A DNA stretch of 64,000 bases from the NCBI GenBank assembly GCA_015680685.1, contig MNCI01022324.1, forward strand, positions 6,481-70,480, in the 5' to 3' direction. The notes beneath the pieces were generated by a model, which ran no database searches, was not told the origin of the DNA, and saw only the letters and a program-made list of their open reading frames with translations. The stretch is from Gnetum montanum. Lineage: Eukaryota; Streptophyta; Gnetopsida; Gnetales; Gnetaceae. The first letter of the stretch is position 1; each line of letters begins with the position of its first letter. Below, in pieces: positions 33,996-46,966 of this stretch. A program made the translations under genes and the position numbers.

Positions 33996-36389
33996 TTCCT
34001 TAATCCGGTTAATAACTGTATGAGTTAATATAACAATATGCACATTTTTGGACCTTTGGTTGGAAGGTGACTCGTTGGTAATATCTAAAGTAGTTTGTAA
34101 AGTATTAGCAAATATAGATGCCTACAAGGGTTTAGGTGAAGCGTTGGATCTAATGAAAGCCCTTTCTCTATGCTTACACTCTTGAATTATAATTTGGCTG
34201 TAAGTTGACACTTCTCATGGCATTGCATTGCTAAGGCTACGGTGAAACTTCTCCTTGCATAATGGTGCAGGTGGCAATGGAGTGGAATTGAAAGGTATGG
34301 AGTGTTGTGGTAGACAAAGAAAAGGATAAGTGGAAGAAAATTCAACTCACAAATTTGTTATTCTATAATATTTAGGGGGTAATAGTGATGGGAAAAAAAG
34401 TGTGGCTTGCAAAACTACTTGGAGATATCAGTTGTTAGACATAGTAACCATACCAGTCTAGTTGATGGTAAGGATATTGTTGCCTTGGTGGTGGTATCTA
34501 CCATGACTATGGGTTTTTCCATTGATGATAATGATTGTAAGGTTGAGGCCACTTAGATAATACTGTTATTGATTGAACAATTGCTGACAATTGCCATGTA
34601 GGTTTTACAAATTTTGGGTTTAAAGCATAGATCTTAGATTCTTGTAAATGTGATAGTATAGGGCAACATCCCTTAGGAGGTTCATACTAGTAGATGTCAC
34701 ATACTTATTCCTCTATCTCTAAATTTGTAACTTCATCAACTTCTACAACCTTACCTTTCTACTAATAGTAGTCCTTTTCTACACTCTTTCTTCTCCTTCC
34801 ATCCTTATCCTGGTTTCCCTGGTTCATTTTCTTCTTCATGATCTTTAGAGCAATTTGAAACTTCTCATCCAAAAAGTCTTATATTTATCTACCTTGGTTG
34901 ATATTTCTATGACATATATTTGGATCAGCAAGGTTTTTCATTGTAACACTTCATCTAGTGATACTTCCTCCTCATGATCCTTGAAATGTACCTCCCTTTT
35001 GCAACTACACTTTCTTACTTTTTGAGTTCTTATTCTTTCTTAGCCACCTAATTAATAAGCCTTGGATTTGATGGACCCTCATCTCTAATAATCTTCCTTG
35101 GGCATAAATCCCAAGAGTCTCTTTAGTTTTGTTTCTTAGCCAATCTATCACTTGGTGAAGCCATTCCCTTTAGAGAAATCATGACCTAAGCATTAGTTCA
35201 AAAGAGAGTAATACCTATCCAAGTGTGCATCAAGGGATTTATGATTATCTTGTTTCCATCCTTGGATTTGTTTTCTCAAGTTGAACATCCTAGAGTACAT
35301 TTGGTATTTATCATTAAATAATTCCATAACCATATTCCATCTACAAATAGATTCCAACTTCAAGGACTGATACCAAGTTTCAGCTTTTTTGATAAGTGTC
35401 TTGGAAAATAGTTTAAGTTTCTATCACTCATTCTCAATATTTTACAAGATACAAGCATCATGGAATTCTTGTAAATGATGTTGTGGATCAACATTATATC
35501 CTCCTTTAAACTTAGAAATATTATTCATATCAAGCTATTTGATTTAACTATTCCCTTAATGCCTAGTGGGAATATGTACTTCCAAAATATTTATCATGCT
35601 TTTTGTAGCAAGCAATGGCTTAGCATAGTCATTATATTCATTTTCATCCTTTTCATGGTGATGCTTCCTATGATATGACCTGATATGCCTTCTTTCCTAA
35701 TGATGCTCCTCCTCTTGTTGCTATTGTCTATGCCCTCTTCTTTCATCTCTACAATGGGGTTTTCTTTCATCTTCATCTTGGTATTAATCATTTCTTCTTT
35801 AGTCTTGGTCACAATTCCTCCTATTAGAGTTTGATGATGAGGAAGGAAAATGTGAAGGACTAGAAGAATGATGTTGACTCACCCTTCTCCTTTAGTCCCT
35901 TGGTTGTTCTCTTGGTGAATGGGTTGGAGTAGGACCTTAGTGTTGAGATTACCTTAATGGAAATTCTAGATCCTTCTTCTATGATTGCAAAAATAGCAAG
36001 ATCGAGATCTTGTTGTCCTTGGAGGCTTCATGCTATGCCTCCATGCATTTATCTTTTGTGAGTTAGATCTTTTTTGGCTAATAATCTCTAAATATGTGCT
36101 CCTTTATTTGGTAATCTAGGATTTCTATTTCAAGAACCAACTTCCTAAGAGCTACCATGAACATGGAAGGAATAGAATGATCAAAATGTAATACAATGTT
36201 GCCTTCTAAATATCTCCAATGTAAGTTTTCATCTTAATGGAGGATGAAAGTGAAGTCTGGATAATAGGGATTCAGATTTGCATAGACCAGCTTTACTTGT
36301 TGAGAAATCTCCTCGGCATCCTTTCAAGATCCATCATATTAGTTAGAGTCATAAGTAGGTGGTGACTTAGTCTTGTGAGAAGAAGACAT
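33996..36389 (-). pseudogene. gag relic, element E
   Basis: ATG at 36389 begins MSSSHKTKSPPTYDSN, matching MSSSSHKSTSPP of element G. The DFTFILHQDE block follows near 36240, an Arg/His/Asp-rich part (35600-35860), then capsid-like blocks to about 34850. The knuckle near 34640-34680 is degraded (CDIY, stop, YEPPKGCCP; Tyr for the second Cys, Pro for His). Many stops. Confidence 0.7.
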
Positions 36390-36528
36390 CTTAGTTTTTT
36401 CTTATATAGTATGCATGCCTTAATAAAAATATTATTATATTTTTTAAAAGATGATGCATGATATTTTTACAATGACCTTGTATGATTTTACTATCTAAAA
36501 ACACTTAGCACATGTAGCTAAAATGTGA

Positions 36529-36549
36529 AGTCCTTGGCAACGATGTCAA
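36529..36549 (-). other. Primer-binding site, tRNA-Asp type (element E)
   Basis: On the plus strand AGTCCTTGGCAACGATGTCAA lies directly before the LTR end TGATGAG at 36550. It differs from the tRNA-Asp 3' end only by transitions at C or G positions. Confidence 0.75.
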
Positions 36550-37295
36550 TGATGAGCAATGGGTATTCCCTACACACAACCATATGAATCACTAGTGTGA
36601 ACATGTGATCTGGTCAAATTCCATGAACTACATTTACCTAAGTATCCTAAATTCTTAGATGTCAAAAGACATGATTACGAGTCATTATCTTTCCAATCCT
36701 TACTTTTGTTAACTTGTTTATATGGTTGAGTGTGATTGAGGTATAACATATTTATTTCTATAATTTTTATTATTTTCTTTATCCTCTAAATGATAAATAA
36801 AGAAAGGTTTGATTATTTAAATTAAAAAATTAATTAACTAAACTATCCTAAACATGGAGCATCTGTTCCTATTTTCCATACATATCCTGAATGTATACTC
36901 ATGCTACTAGGTTACCAAGTACTCGATATACCAAGTATCCACTACTAGAATTATTTAGCATTAATATATTATGATCAAAGTAGTCATACTCACATTAATT
37001 ACAAATTATAATATTAAGTACTTAAAGATAAAAAAGGAAATTGCATCCAAAGTAAAATGATGGTAAATAAACTTAAACTAATTTAAGTACTACAATGGAT
37101 GGAAGAAATATCATTTTTATTGTCATTCATGAAACTGTGTCATATTGTACATTGAATAAAATATTGTACATTCAATTTAATCCATGCTATGGGCACTTAG
37201 AGGAAAAATTTTACTAAGTTTTACAGAAAGAAATTGCAAGAGTCTAGCTAGTGTATTGTCCAAACGATGCCATAAATGCAATGGATGTGCATACT
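36550..37295 (-). mobile_element. Element E 5' LTR, PBS-side part (cut by element F)
   Basis: Starts TGATGAGCAATGGGTATTCCC next to the PBS and runs to ATACT at 37291-37295, the left copy of the F target duplication. It resumes at 50917 with ATACTTATATAGG, whose complement CCTATATAAGT is the expected TATA position. Confidence 0.8.
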
Positions 37296-38150
37296 TGATG
37301 AGCGACGAGGTATCCCTATGCTCAACCATACGAATACGAGCATCCATGCATGATCTGGTCAAATTCCAAGGACTAAGTGCTTATGCACCTTTACAGAACA
37401 AGGATGGGTTAGTTAATTGTTGTCTTCCCAAGCTCACTTGTATAGCACAATTCTACGGGTAAGTAAACTTGAGGTATATTATTTTTATATATTTTTATGT
37501 TTTATGTCTTGGTGCTAAAAAGGGAGAAGTGAAATAATTAAGTAACTAAGTTAATTTAACTAATCAACTATGCTCTAACTAGTCCTAACACCAACATCCA
37601 TTCCCACTTGCCGTACACATCTTGAACCAGTGTAGCACTACTGGGATTATCAAATGCTAATCGTTACTGGGTTACAAGTGTTCAATGCATGCTCGAAGTG
37701 GTCATATTGAGTGTGCTTACTTGGGAGAATTAACAGGGTGAGAGAGAAAACATTAATTAACTATAGAAAGTATTAAATAACTGTAAATAACATGAAGGGT
37801 AAGAGATAATCTATTCTGAATGTTACAAGGGTTATCACAAAGTTCGTCTTTATTTCCAACCATAAGGTGTGCTCAGATACACAATGCTCAAATAAAGATC
37901 CTTTCACTTTATGACTCCTATTGTGGGCAGTTAGAAATAATTCTAACTCTAAGAAGGGAAAAGTGCAAGAGTTTGGGTAAGGGACTAAGAGACTAAATTA
38001 ACCTATTTCCAAACCAAGTGCACCCACCTCTTATTTATAAGCGACAAGACAGGCTCTGACATCAGATGTCCAATATCGCTTGGCAAGCTCTGATATCATG
38101 GACCTAATATCACAGATGCGATATCATGGCCCCGATATCATGGTTAATCA
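37296..38150 (-). mobile_element. Element F 3' LTR
   Basis: Plus-strand start TGATGAGCGACGAGG, end GATATCATGGTTAATCA, followed by the PPT complement TAACCCCAC. TATA complement TTATTTATAAG near 38033, then a palindrome array (ATATCGC, GATATCATGG, AATATCACAG, GATATC) to 38140. Confidence 0.85.
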
Positions 38151-39999
38151 TAACCCCACTATTGAATGAAAACTCGTCCTCAAGTTCCTTACAAAATATT
38201 GGGAAGGTATGGGATTATTGACTAAATGACAACTGATAGTGACATGGGTGACAGACTCAAAGTGCCCAGTGAACATATCAACAAACATATTACAGCATTG
38301 GTGTTCATAACCATTATGGTGAACACTATAAATAGATGACATCCAGACCCTCATCTGACAAGTTGAAGAGAAAGAGAGAAAAAAGAGAATGAGGTCTGTT
38401 GTTGCTAATGTTAGCGTGTTCCTTACATAACTGCTCCCACTCTAGTCCATCCCGAGTGCTCCCTCCTATCCCAGTCCATTATTCGTATGGTCACCATTTG
38501 CACATAACACATAGTCATGAATTAGCAAGGATAGATAAGATATAATGTATTTGATGCCTTGCCCCAATATGAAGTACCTTGGCTAGGTTGTGGGTATGGC
38601 AGATACTAGGTTAGAGGTTTTTAACTGATAACTACCCAAGGTGTAGGGGTGAGAGAGGTAATAGAATGGAAAAATTTATGATAGGGCCCCCATGACTAAG
38701 AGCGAACCTCTGGTAGCAATAGGGTGGAAAAAATAAAGGAACAAGAAAGATAAGAGAAATAACAATGGTGAAGCCAATAAAATGGATGTCATGGATGGGG
38801 ATGAAATGAGAAATGGTTGATTGCAAAGAATGTTTAAGGGAAAGAACTCAACAATTGTACCATAAAGGAATGTTAGTGGGTCCTCCCCAAAGTAGGCTCA
38901 TGCCTTTTATGCCTTGACAGACCCACAAACCAAAGAGTCCATAGGCTCTAGGAATGACATATGGAAAAATGGTTAAGAACTTACCCACAATAAGTTACCA
39001 AAGACAAACAATTCCTCAACCAAGATATAGACTAATCATAAAATTGGCAATGAGGTGGAATATGGGAAGAAATATGGAAGGAGAGGAGAAAATGGATTGG
39101 AATCCCAAGAGCAAGGTTGTGTAAAGTCCCTTGTATATTATATGGTTACGATGACTAAATAGAATTCATTCCAAATCTGGATTCAAACAAACCATATTCA
39201 GTGACCTCACATCAACACATTTGACCAACCCATCCTCTTGAAGCAACGAGAATGCATTCATAGAGTTGCCACCATTCCAAGGAGAGAAAGATAGATAAGC
39301 AGGAAGTGAGAAAGGGCCTTAGTTAGAGGGAACCTTTAGGCATGGGTAACATGTCTTTCCAGTGCCATAACTAGTGTTTGTAGCCCATATTTTGTTATTA
39401 TGTATAAGGGGTGTGCTTTGAATTCTCACCGGTTTTTTTTAACGTGAAAACCACACCATGCAAAGACTTATTTAATTCATTTGACTTTCTGATTTTGGTC
39501 AATGGTGGAATGGTAGAAAACCCATGAAAAGCATCCAAGTACCCCCAGAGAATAGCCAACACAAGTGCGTCGAATTCCCTTAAAGTCATACCCTTTTCAA
39601 CCATTGAGTCCTTCCTTGGTTTGAAGAATATGTAGCCACCAATTCATTAATAACTTCATTTAGTAAAAGGGACAGTATAGTTCCAAAGCCAAGGGAGACC
39701 ACAGAGTTGAATGAATTAATGAAGGATGTGGAATCATTGCCTGTTTTATCAAAAGAACCATATCTTAGTGTCAACATCAAAAGTCAAAGGTAAAAATCAA
39801 ACATTAGCAATCAACACTATTATAGTACAATCCACCATCATGAGCACTCATTGTATGATGAATGAAAGTAAATCAAACAAAGAAATAGTAAAAAAAAAAT
39901 GTGAATGATGGTGTAAAATAGAAATAAGTAAAATTGAAAAGATGTGTAAAACAAAAAGACAAAAAGAGCTAAGGGCTTAGAATGGTTAGCATTGGTGGC
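38151..39999 (-). mobile_element. Element F noncoding 3' interior
   Basis: No intact gene. It holds the PPT at its left edge, paired GTGAACA/GAACACT words (38270-38330) as in G and X, the block with CTCCCCAAAGTAGGC near 38885, and the GGCATGGGTAACATGTC motif near 39340. No ORFX is seen in F. Confidence 0.6.
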
Positions 40000-40016
40000 C
40001 ATCTCCCCCATGACTG
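40000..40016 (-). other. Internal PPT-like site, element F
   Basis: The complement of CATCTCCCCCATGACTG is CAGTCATGGGGGAGATG. It shares AGTCATGGGGG with the family 3' PPT and occurs at the same place in B, E and G. Confidence 0.6.
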
Positions 40017-40019
40017 AGT

Positions 40020-41170
40020 TGGAAGGAGGAGATCCGAAATAATGAGCAGGGTTGTCCACCAACAGAGGTAGTATTGGTACTAGCTATTCTAGGCTCATGG
40101 AAAGGTTTTGTTTGTTGGATGTTGACCAACAATTTCTTATCTGGGCTCTCAGGTTTGTAAATCATCATGGCCCTTAAAGGAAAAGTTTCATGAATAATAT
40201 AAGGTCCTTCCCACAGTGTTTGAAATTTAGTTCGTTGTGGCACATGTGTGGGATTCCAGTACAGAACCTTATCACCTAGTTGATATTTAACTTTCCTAGT
40301 CCTTAGTTCATGATATTGTTTGTTAAAGGCCTTGTGCAGTTTGTTAGATAACAAGGTGGCTAATTGATTTTCATCTAGCAAGTTAAGGTTCATCAACAAT
40401 TCTTTCTATGCTAGATTAAGGTCAAGGTTGAGATCACACACCATAGATAGTGTATGGAGCTCAGCTTGAATAGGAAGCATTGGAAGTTTACCGTACACTA
40501 ACTCATAGGAAGAGTAGCCTATAGGGAGTTTCCATGTGGAGCGGTATGCCCAAAGAGCATCATTTAGTTTGGTGCTCCAATCTCACCTATATTTGCTAAT
40601 GGTTCATGTCAATATTTTCGTAATCTCCCTATTGGTGACTTCGGCTTGACCATTCGCTTGGGGCTGATATGGTGTAGTCAGCTTGTGTTCCACTCCTAAG
40701 CATTGCATCAACTTTCAAAAAGTCACACCTGTAAAGTGTGTACCATTATCAGAAATACGTGCATGAGGCACACCAAACCTATTAATGATTTGTTGTTGAA
40801 CAAATCATGTAGCAGTAGATGATGTATAATCTGTAACAACAGCTACTTCTGCCCACTTTGTGAAATAGTCAACAACAACAACAATGTAGGCTTTTCCATT
40901 GGACATTGGTGTAATAGGCCCCATAAAATCAATTCCCCATATGTTAAAGGGTTCTAAAGGTTGAATCCATTGTTGTGGACCCTCCATTGTAGTAGTCATT
41001 TTCCCATCATGTTGGCAGTGTTCACAAGATTGGACGAAATGATGAGCATCCCGGAACAATGTAGGCCAATAATATCCTATAAGCAAGATTTTAATGGCTA
41101 TTCATCTCTCAACATAATGACCCTCACAAGGACCCTCATGAGCATCTTGGAGAACTTTTAATTAATCTAC
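40020..41170 (-). pseudogene. Integrase region, element F
   Basis: The zinc-binding part reads AHEGPCEGHYVER, then FVQSCEHCQ. The catalytic core keeps GIDFMGP (first Asp), ISDNGTHFTG (second Asp) and PYQPQANGQAEV (Glu). The C-terminal part (40399-40020) is a 137-codon open stretch with LGDKVLYWNP and KFQTLWEGPYIIHE, typical of Tat/Athila integrase tails. In-frame stops at several points make it a relic. Confidence 0.8.
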
Positions 41171-42680
41171 ATTAGGAACACACCATTGAACCAAGCCATC
41201 GGAGCATACCTTATAAAGATGCTCATTGATTTCCATGAAATACTTGGCTTGGTGTAGAAACTGTTGTTTCTTTTTAATGTCTAACTTTTGTGATGTTTCT
41301 TGTGTAAGGAGATAGGTAAGAATGCTACTATACCAATTTTTCTTTATGGTTAATTGATTATTTACTACACCTGCAAAGAGGAATTCATTAGGAAAGTGAT
41401 CAAAAAGTAGATATTCATCCTCTTTGTTGTCCCGTCTTAACCAAGATAAATGATCAGCAACAACATTCTCAGTGCCTTTACGATCTATCATCATAAGATC
41501 GAACTCTTGTAAGATTATAAGCCATTGTATGATGTGAGGGCTCACCATTGGTTTATTCAGTAGGAATCAAATTGCACTATGGTCTATGTGTACAAATACC
41601 TTATAGCCCAGTACATAGTGCCTAAACTTATCTAGTGCAAACACCACAGCCATTAATTCCTTTTCCCTTGTGGTGTAGTTGAGTTATGCACCAGCAATAC
41701 TTTGACTTGCACAATGAATGTAATAGGATCATTTTTGGTCATCTAACTGTGTAAGTATGACTCCTAGAGCATAGTTGGATGCATCAATCATTATGTGGAA
41801 TGGTCTAGACTAGTAAGGAGCTTGTAGAATAGGTGTTTCTACAAGATTTCGCTTCAAGGTTTGGAAAGCTAGTTCACATTCCTTGGTCCATTCAAAGGGT
41901 ACATCCTTTTTTGTTAGTTCAACCAATGGTTTTGTAATCTTTGAAAAGTTCTCAATGAATCTTCTATAATAGCCAGTGTGTCTAAGGAATGATCAGATGT
42001 CTTTTACAGTTTCAGGTTGGCACATGATTCCTTGGATGACTTTAATATTTTCGGGGTCTACCTCTATCCTTGTTTGTGAAATCTTATGCCCTAATATTAC
42101 ACCTTCTTGAACCATTAAATGGCTTTTTTGCCAGTTGAGCCTTAAATTGGTTTCAACACATAATTTTAGTACTTGCTCTAATCAGTCCAATGCTTGCTTT
42201 AAGTCCACTCCGTAGGTGAAGAAATCATCCATGAAAACCTCTACACCATTCCCTATTTTCTGCTAAAAGATACTTAGAACTAAACGTTGAAATGTTGTAG
42301 GGGCATTACATAAGCCAAACGACATTTATCTGTATGCGAATGTCCCCCAAGGACTTGTAAATGTAGTCTTGGCTTGGTCTTCTAGTGCTAATTGGATTTG
42401 GTTGTATCCATTGTACTTGTCCAAAAAACTATAGTAGCGATGCCCTGCAATGGTGTCTAAGACTTGGTCAATGAATGGCAATGGAAAGTTATCTTTGAAT
42501 GTTTCCATGTTCAGTAGCCTAAAGTCTATACACATCCTCCATTTGCCTCCCTTTCTGGGCACAATGACTAAGGGACTAACCCATTCACTATCAGCAATGG
42601 GGTAAATGAACCTGGCTTTTAGAAGTTATTCAACTTCTTCTTTAACCACTTGCTTAAGCTTTGGGTTTAGTTTCCTTTGC
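41171..42680 (-). pseudogene. Reverse transcriptase and RNase H, element F
   Basis: RT (about 42640-42000): WRMCIDFRLLNMETFKDN, PLPFIDQVLD, TTFTSPWGTFAYR, FGLCNAPTTFQR and the catalytic VFMDDFF near 42215-42235. RNase H (about 41810-41430): FHIMIDASNYALG, TTREKELMAVVFALDKFRH and HIDHSAI, holding the Asp, Glu and Asp of the active site. Several stop codons interrupt it. Confidence 0.8.
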
Positions 42681-43231
42681 AATTATCATCGAAGCTTCAT
42701 GGAGGGGTTAGTGTAAATTCTATGCTGGCATATCCTAGGGTGTATTCTAGTTAATTTGGGATATGACCAAGCAAAGGATTTTGACCATTTGTTTACCATT
42801 TTTAGTAGTCTCTCTTTTTGTTGAGGAGCGAGCTTAGCATTAATAATTACCAGTTTTCCATTTTTGAGAAATGTATACTCCATATCGGTGGGCAAAGGTT
42901 TTAACTCAAGGTGCTCTTACTTAAAGTTGTCAAGGATTTCCAACTTTTCCCAGTTGATACTTTCCATGTCGAGATGTGGAAGTTGGTGATGGAGTTGCTC
43001 TAATGTATCTATGCTATCAATGTAAGTGTAAGTCAAACCCTCAATTGGTTCCATGCATATAGTTGAATTACTCTCTTGGTCAGCTATCAACCATTGGGTA
43101 CCTTCCTTTCTTGTGGCTGCTACATACAGGCATCTTTGTATGTTGGTTACTTGTGCACACTGGTTGTATGCAGGCAATGTTAAACGTTGTACAAACCAGG
43201 ACTTCTACACGCAATTACACCCTATGTCACT
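42681..43231 (-). pseudogene. Protease-RT linker, element F
   Basis: Open pieces read YTFLKNGKLVIINAKLAPQQ, KWSKSFAWSYPKL and IHPRICQHRI, the usual lead-in to RT in this branch, preceded by RCLYVAATRKEGTQWL, which matches RCLYVATTQQEKTQWL of element G. It stops at TCACT (43227-43231), where the next insertion sits; the element resumes at 47095. Confidence 0.75.
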
Positions 43232-43744
43232 TGTTGGAAAATTTTGGCCATTTAATGGAGCAGGCTTTGTGAGGTTGTGAAGCTAATCATATAACTAACG
43301 TTCACCCTGACTTAAACATTGCTAATATTTTATTGGATGAAGACTTTTGGGAGCTGTTGGGTTGGTAGTTTGAAAGGTTTTTCTCTAATTGATTCACTAG
43401 CAAATACAGTTTTGTTTAAGACAAATGATCAATTATTCAAAGTTCATGACAATCCTCTACCAGCTATTTTAGTGCCAAAGAAGTATTCACTGGATCTACA
43501 AACATGTATTGATGTACAAGTCAAGAAGTGAGTTTAGTTAACCTCCATAAGGTATGGGAAGGTAATGAATGTAAGGCAACTTGTAGAAACCAAATGATGC
43601 CTTGGAATTTAGAGTTATATTGTGTGGCCTATGAAATGCCCCCAAAAATTTCATGAAGATGATATACAACGTGTTGAGGCCATATTGAAGAAGATTTATG
43701 ACAACATTTGTAAACGATATCAACTGACAGGAACATTTGGAACA

Positions 43745-43975
43745 ACTACAATTGGTACTCAACAAGATTGTTTAAGTAATCAGATTGTTAACAGTGAATT
43801 CAAGGCTGATGTTTTGATGAACAAAAAACTCATTGAACTGTATGGAAACCGTTTGAAGGATGCACACCATGTGTTTGAGAAGATGGTAGAGAAAGATTGT
43901 GGTTCATGGAATTTCATGATTGTTGTAGCTACCTTTAATGGGAAGCTTGAAGAGGCCATTTCTGCTAATGGGTAG
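43745..43975 (+). pseudogene. Captured PPR-protein fragment
   Basis: Reads IVNSEFKADVLMNKKLIELYG, then LKDAHHVFEKMVEKDCGSWNFMI, then FNGKLEEAISANG. This is about two repeats of a plant PLS-type pentatricopeptide protein (compare the common pattern ...ADVFVNNALIDMYGKCG... and ...VFDKMPERDVVSWN...). PPR proteins bind organelle RNA. The fragment lacks the rest of any PPR protein and lies inside a mobile insertion, so it is a captured piece. Confidence 0.75.
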
Positions 43976-44169
43976 ATGACGATAATAATTTTCTTGGGCT
44001 TCTCTCTCTGCCTGTGTAAGATTGGGATTGGTGGATAAGGGAAATACTTATTTTGAGGCCATTGATAAAGATTTGGTATACTGTATAGAAATTAACGCTA
44101 TATTTTTATGAGCTTCTGGGCTGGGTAGGGATATCTACAATCGCAGATGATCGGCATTCAAAATTGAAT

Positions 44170-44710
44170 TTAGATAAATATCTTCTTACTTCCTGGATCA
44201 TATTTTGTCCCAATAATTACAGTTAAAAAGATGGAGTCATTTGTGGAAAAAATAAAGGGCACCAGGCTGACGACAAGAAAGCACATGGCCTCTCCCAGCT
44301 GGATTGAGCTAGAGCCAATGCCGACGTTGATACCTGCGACTTTGACAGAGCCATTGACAAAAATAGCAGACAAAGGAAGCCAGTTTTTCAGCCATGAGCT
44401 AGCCGTTGAATGCATGCTGGTGGTAGGTTTTTTATGATGAGGTGCTACTTCATACGAATGCGGATTTGGGATCATCCATTCAGTAAACTGGCCTTGGATT
44501 TTGATCCGTCTGGAACTGTGTATTTTGTTCTACACCGACCTATGTAACTGTGTAGTCCCCGAAGAATTTTGGATCGAGGTCTGACCTGACATTGCTCCGA
44601 GGTTGCTGCCAGGGAGAGCGAGTTCATAAAAGGGGAATGCTATGACTAAGGTGAGCCCCCAAAGCCCAACATAATTCTGTAGCCAAAAAGACATTGATAG
44701 TACTCGCGTT
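44170..44710. other. Captured sequence of unknown origin
   Basis: Higher GC than the surroundings. A minus-strand stretch (44700-44600) reads MSFWLQNYVGLWGLTLVIAF, loosely like a membrane segment of NPF (NRT1/PTR) transporters. The match is too short and shifted to trust. Confidence 0.3.
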
Positions 44711-45036
44711 ATGAGGTTCACCGCAGTCTTCACGGTGTTCCGAGACGGACACCGCGGTGGCGTGAACAACAAGTGTGATGCGTTTCTGGAGGAATTCTTT
44801 AGTGTTCTTCTCTTCTGCACAAACGTGGCCAGTAAGGCCATCAGATTCTACGCCTGCCTGTTTCTGTCAAAAATTTTGCTGCGCCTCCCTGACAACGCCG
44901 AAGTTTCCAGTGAGGCCTGGGATGCTGTTATTGCTGTTGTGCAACGTTGCCTCCGTGACCACCCCCCGTCATTAGGGTTTTTGCCACCTGTGCCCTCATG
45001 CTCTTCCCCGGCGACCCCAAGAACATCAAAATTTGA
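44711..45036 (+). pseudogene. Captured condensin subunit 3 (CAP-G) fragment
   Basis: Reads CDAFLEEFFSVLLFCTNVASKAIRFYACLFLSKILLRLPDNAEVSSEAWDAVI (44766-44930), matching the HEAT-repeat region of plant CAP-G, where the usual wording is FLEEFL...ANK..RFR.CQ..SEII.RLPDDAEVS..LWD. After a one-base frame change near 44965 it continues VIRVFATCALMLFPGDP and stops at 45034. CAP-G is part of the condensin complex that compacts chromosomes. Only a fragment is here. Confidence 0.75.
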
Positions 45037-45451
45037 GAGTGCGGAAAAACGCTATGCAATTCTTGATGGACAAGTTTATGATGAAGGAGCATCAACGTAT
45101 CAAGCATCGCAATCTGAGCTTGGCTTCTAATCAGAGTCCCTTCTTCTCTGTGCTTGATGCACTCAACCACACGTTGCTCGACCCTGCCCAGCTAAAGCAA
45201 AAAAAATGAATGCAGGTTCTCGTGAGAGGAATATGAACACAGAAAAATGCTTCGAGTGAATAAAATTCATGGCCTGCATTAAGCCCTAACGACACCACCT
45301 TCATCTCCTGTGGTTCCCACTAGCTCCACTCTTGCAACTAATGAGTCATGAACATCCTCATGTGAGCTTTGTTGCTGCTGCAAATTTGTTAATTCCTAGG
45401 GCATGCCACACCTGCATCATTCGTTGGACCTCTTTCCTTCTCTACTTCAGT
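45037..45451 (+). other. Insert interior, no gene recognised
   Basis: Mixed sequence following the CAP-G fragment. A plus-strand frame (AMQFLMDKFMMKEHQ...) is open to about 45209 but not identified. Confidence 0.35.
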
Positions 45452-45726
45452 TGTTGGACATTAGCAAGTGGTATAATTTTTAGTGATAATGAGATTTGGT
45501 TTTAGAAAAACAACAAACACCTATTATTTAGGGACAAAGAGACATTTGACTATTATCCCTTTTATTCATATGGAAGCTGTAACTTCCTATGATAGTTACT
45601 ACTATGATGTAAATAACAATAAAATATTTTATGATTTAAAAAGGGAATTTGTGCAACAATTGTTCAAAGTCCCATGTGAATTGAACAATTGTCAATTGAA
45701 ATAGTGGTTATAACCACCACCAAGGC

Positions 45727-45893
45727 CACTTGTCAACTACAACCTCTTTATCTCCACAATGGCCACTTGTCAACTAAATGGGCCACTTGTTAACCACCAG
45801 GGACACTTGTCAACTACAACTTTTTTATCTCCATGGTGACCACTTGGCAACTGATTGAAGACACTTGGCAACTACATGGGACACTTGTCAACT
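45727..45893 (+). repeat. Seven CACTTGTCAACT-type direct repeats
   Basis: Copies at 45727, 45764, 45784, 45804, 45841, 45862 and 45882 (CACTTGTCAACT, CACTTGTTAACC, CACTTGGCAACT). They end about 75 bp before the TATA box, an enhancer-like position. Confidence 0.85.
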
Positions 45894-46171
45894 GTAGCTT
45901 TTTTGTCTCTATGGTGGTTATAACCACCCAAGATATTTGTAACTTACCTAACTACCTAGGAGACCCTATAAAATGGCTTCAAGGGTAGGAAGGTAGGGGA
46001 GACACTTGGGGGAGGTATCACAGCATACTTTGGAAGGCTACTAGCTAGCACTTGGGCTCTCACTTGGAGACACACTTTGGGTCTTGGAAGAAGAGCATTT
46101 GTAAAGAAGAAAGTGTGAAAGATTGCTTGTAAGATGACTTGCTAAAGAAAAGATTTCAGCCTCTTTGTCAT

Positions 46172-46966
46172 NNNNNNNNNNNNNNNNNNNNNNNNNNNNN
46201 NNNNNNNNNNNNNNNNNNNNNNNNNNNNNNNNNNNNNNNNNNNNNNNNNNNNNNNNNNNNNNNNNNNNNNNNNNNNNNNNNNNNNNNNNNNNNNNNNNNN
46301 NNNNNNNNNNNNNNNNNNNNNNNNNNNNNNNNNNNNNNNNNNNNNNNNNNNNNNNNNNNNNNNNNNNNNNNNNNNNNNNNNNNNNNNNNNNNNNNNNNNN
46401 NNNNNNNNNNNNNNNNNNNNNNNNNNNNNNNNNNNNNNNNNNNNNNNNNNNNNNNNNNNNNNNNNNNNNNNNNNNNNNNNNNNNNNNNNNNNNNNNNNNN
46501 NNNNNNNNNNNNNNNNNNNNNNNNNNNNNNNNNNNNNNNNNNNNNNNNNNNNNNNNNNNNNNNNNNNNNNNNNNNNNNNNNNNNNNNNNNNNNNNNNNNN
46601 NNNNNNNNNNNNNNNNNNNNNNNNNNNNNNNNNNNNNNNNNNNNNNNNNNNNNNNNNNNNNNNNNNNNNNNNNNNNNNNNNNNNNNNNNNNNNNNNNNNN
46701 NNNNNNNNNNNNNNNNNNNNNNNNNNNNNNNNNNNNNNNNNNNNNNNNNNNNNNNNNNNNNNNNNNNNNNNNNNNNNNNNNNNNNNNNNNNNNNNNNNNN
46801 NNNNNNNNNNNNNNNNNNNNNNNNNNNNNNNNNNNNNNNNNNNNNNNNNNNNNNNNNNNNNNNNNNNNNNNNNNNNNNNNNNNNNNNNNNNNNNNNNNNN
46901 NNNNNNNNNNNNNNNNNNNNNNNNNNNNNNNNNNNNNNNNNNNNNNNNNNNNNNNNNNNNNNNNNN
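46172..46966. other. Assembly gap (795 N)
   Basis: Unknown sequence. Reading frames that cross it have no meaning. Confidence 1.

Noticed and set aside
44530-44841. NPF transporter gene
   Set aside because: Only about 20 residues look similar, and part of the frame is the reverse of the CAP-G fragment.
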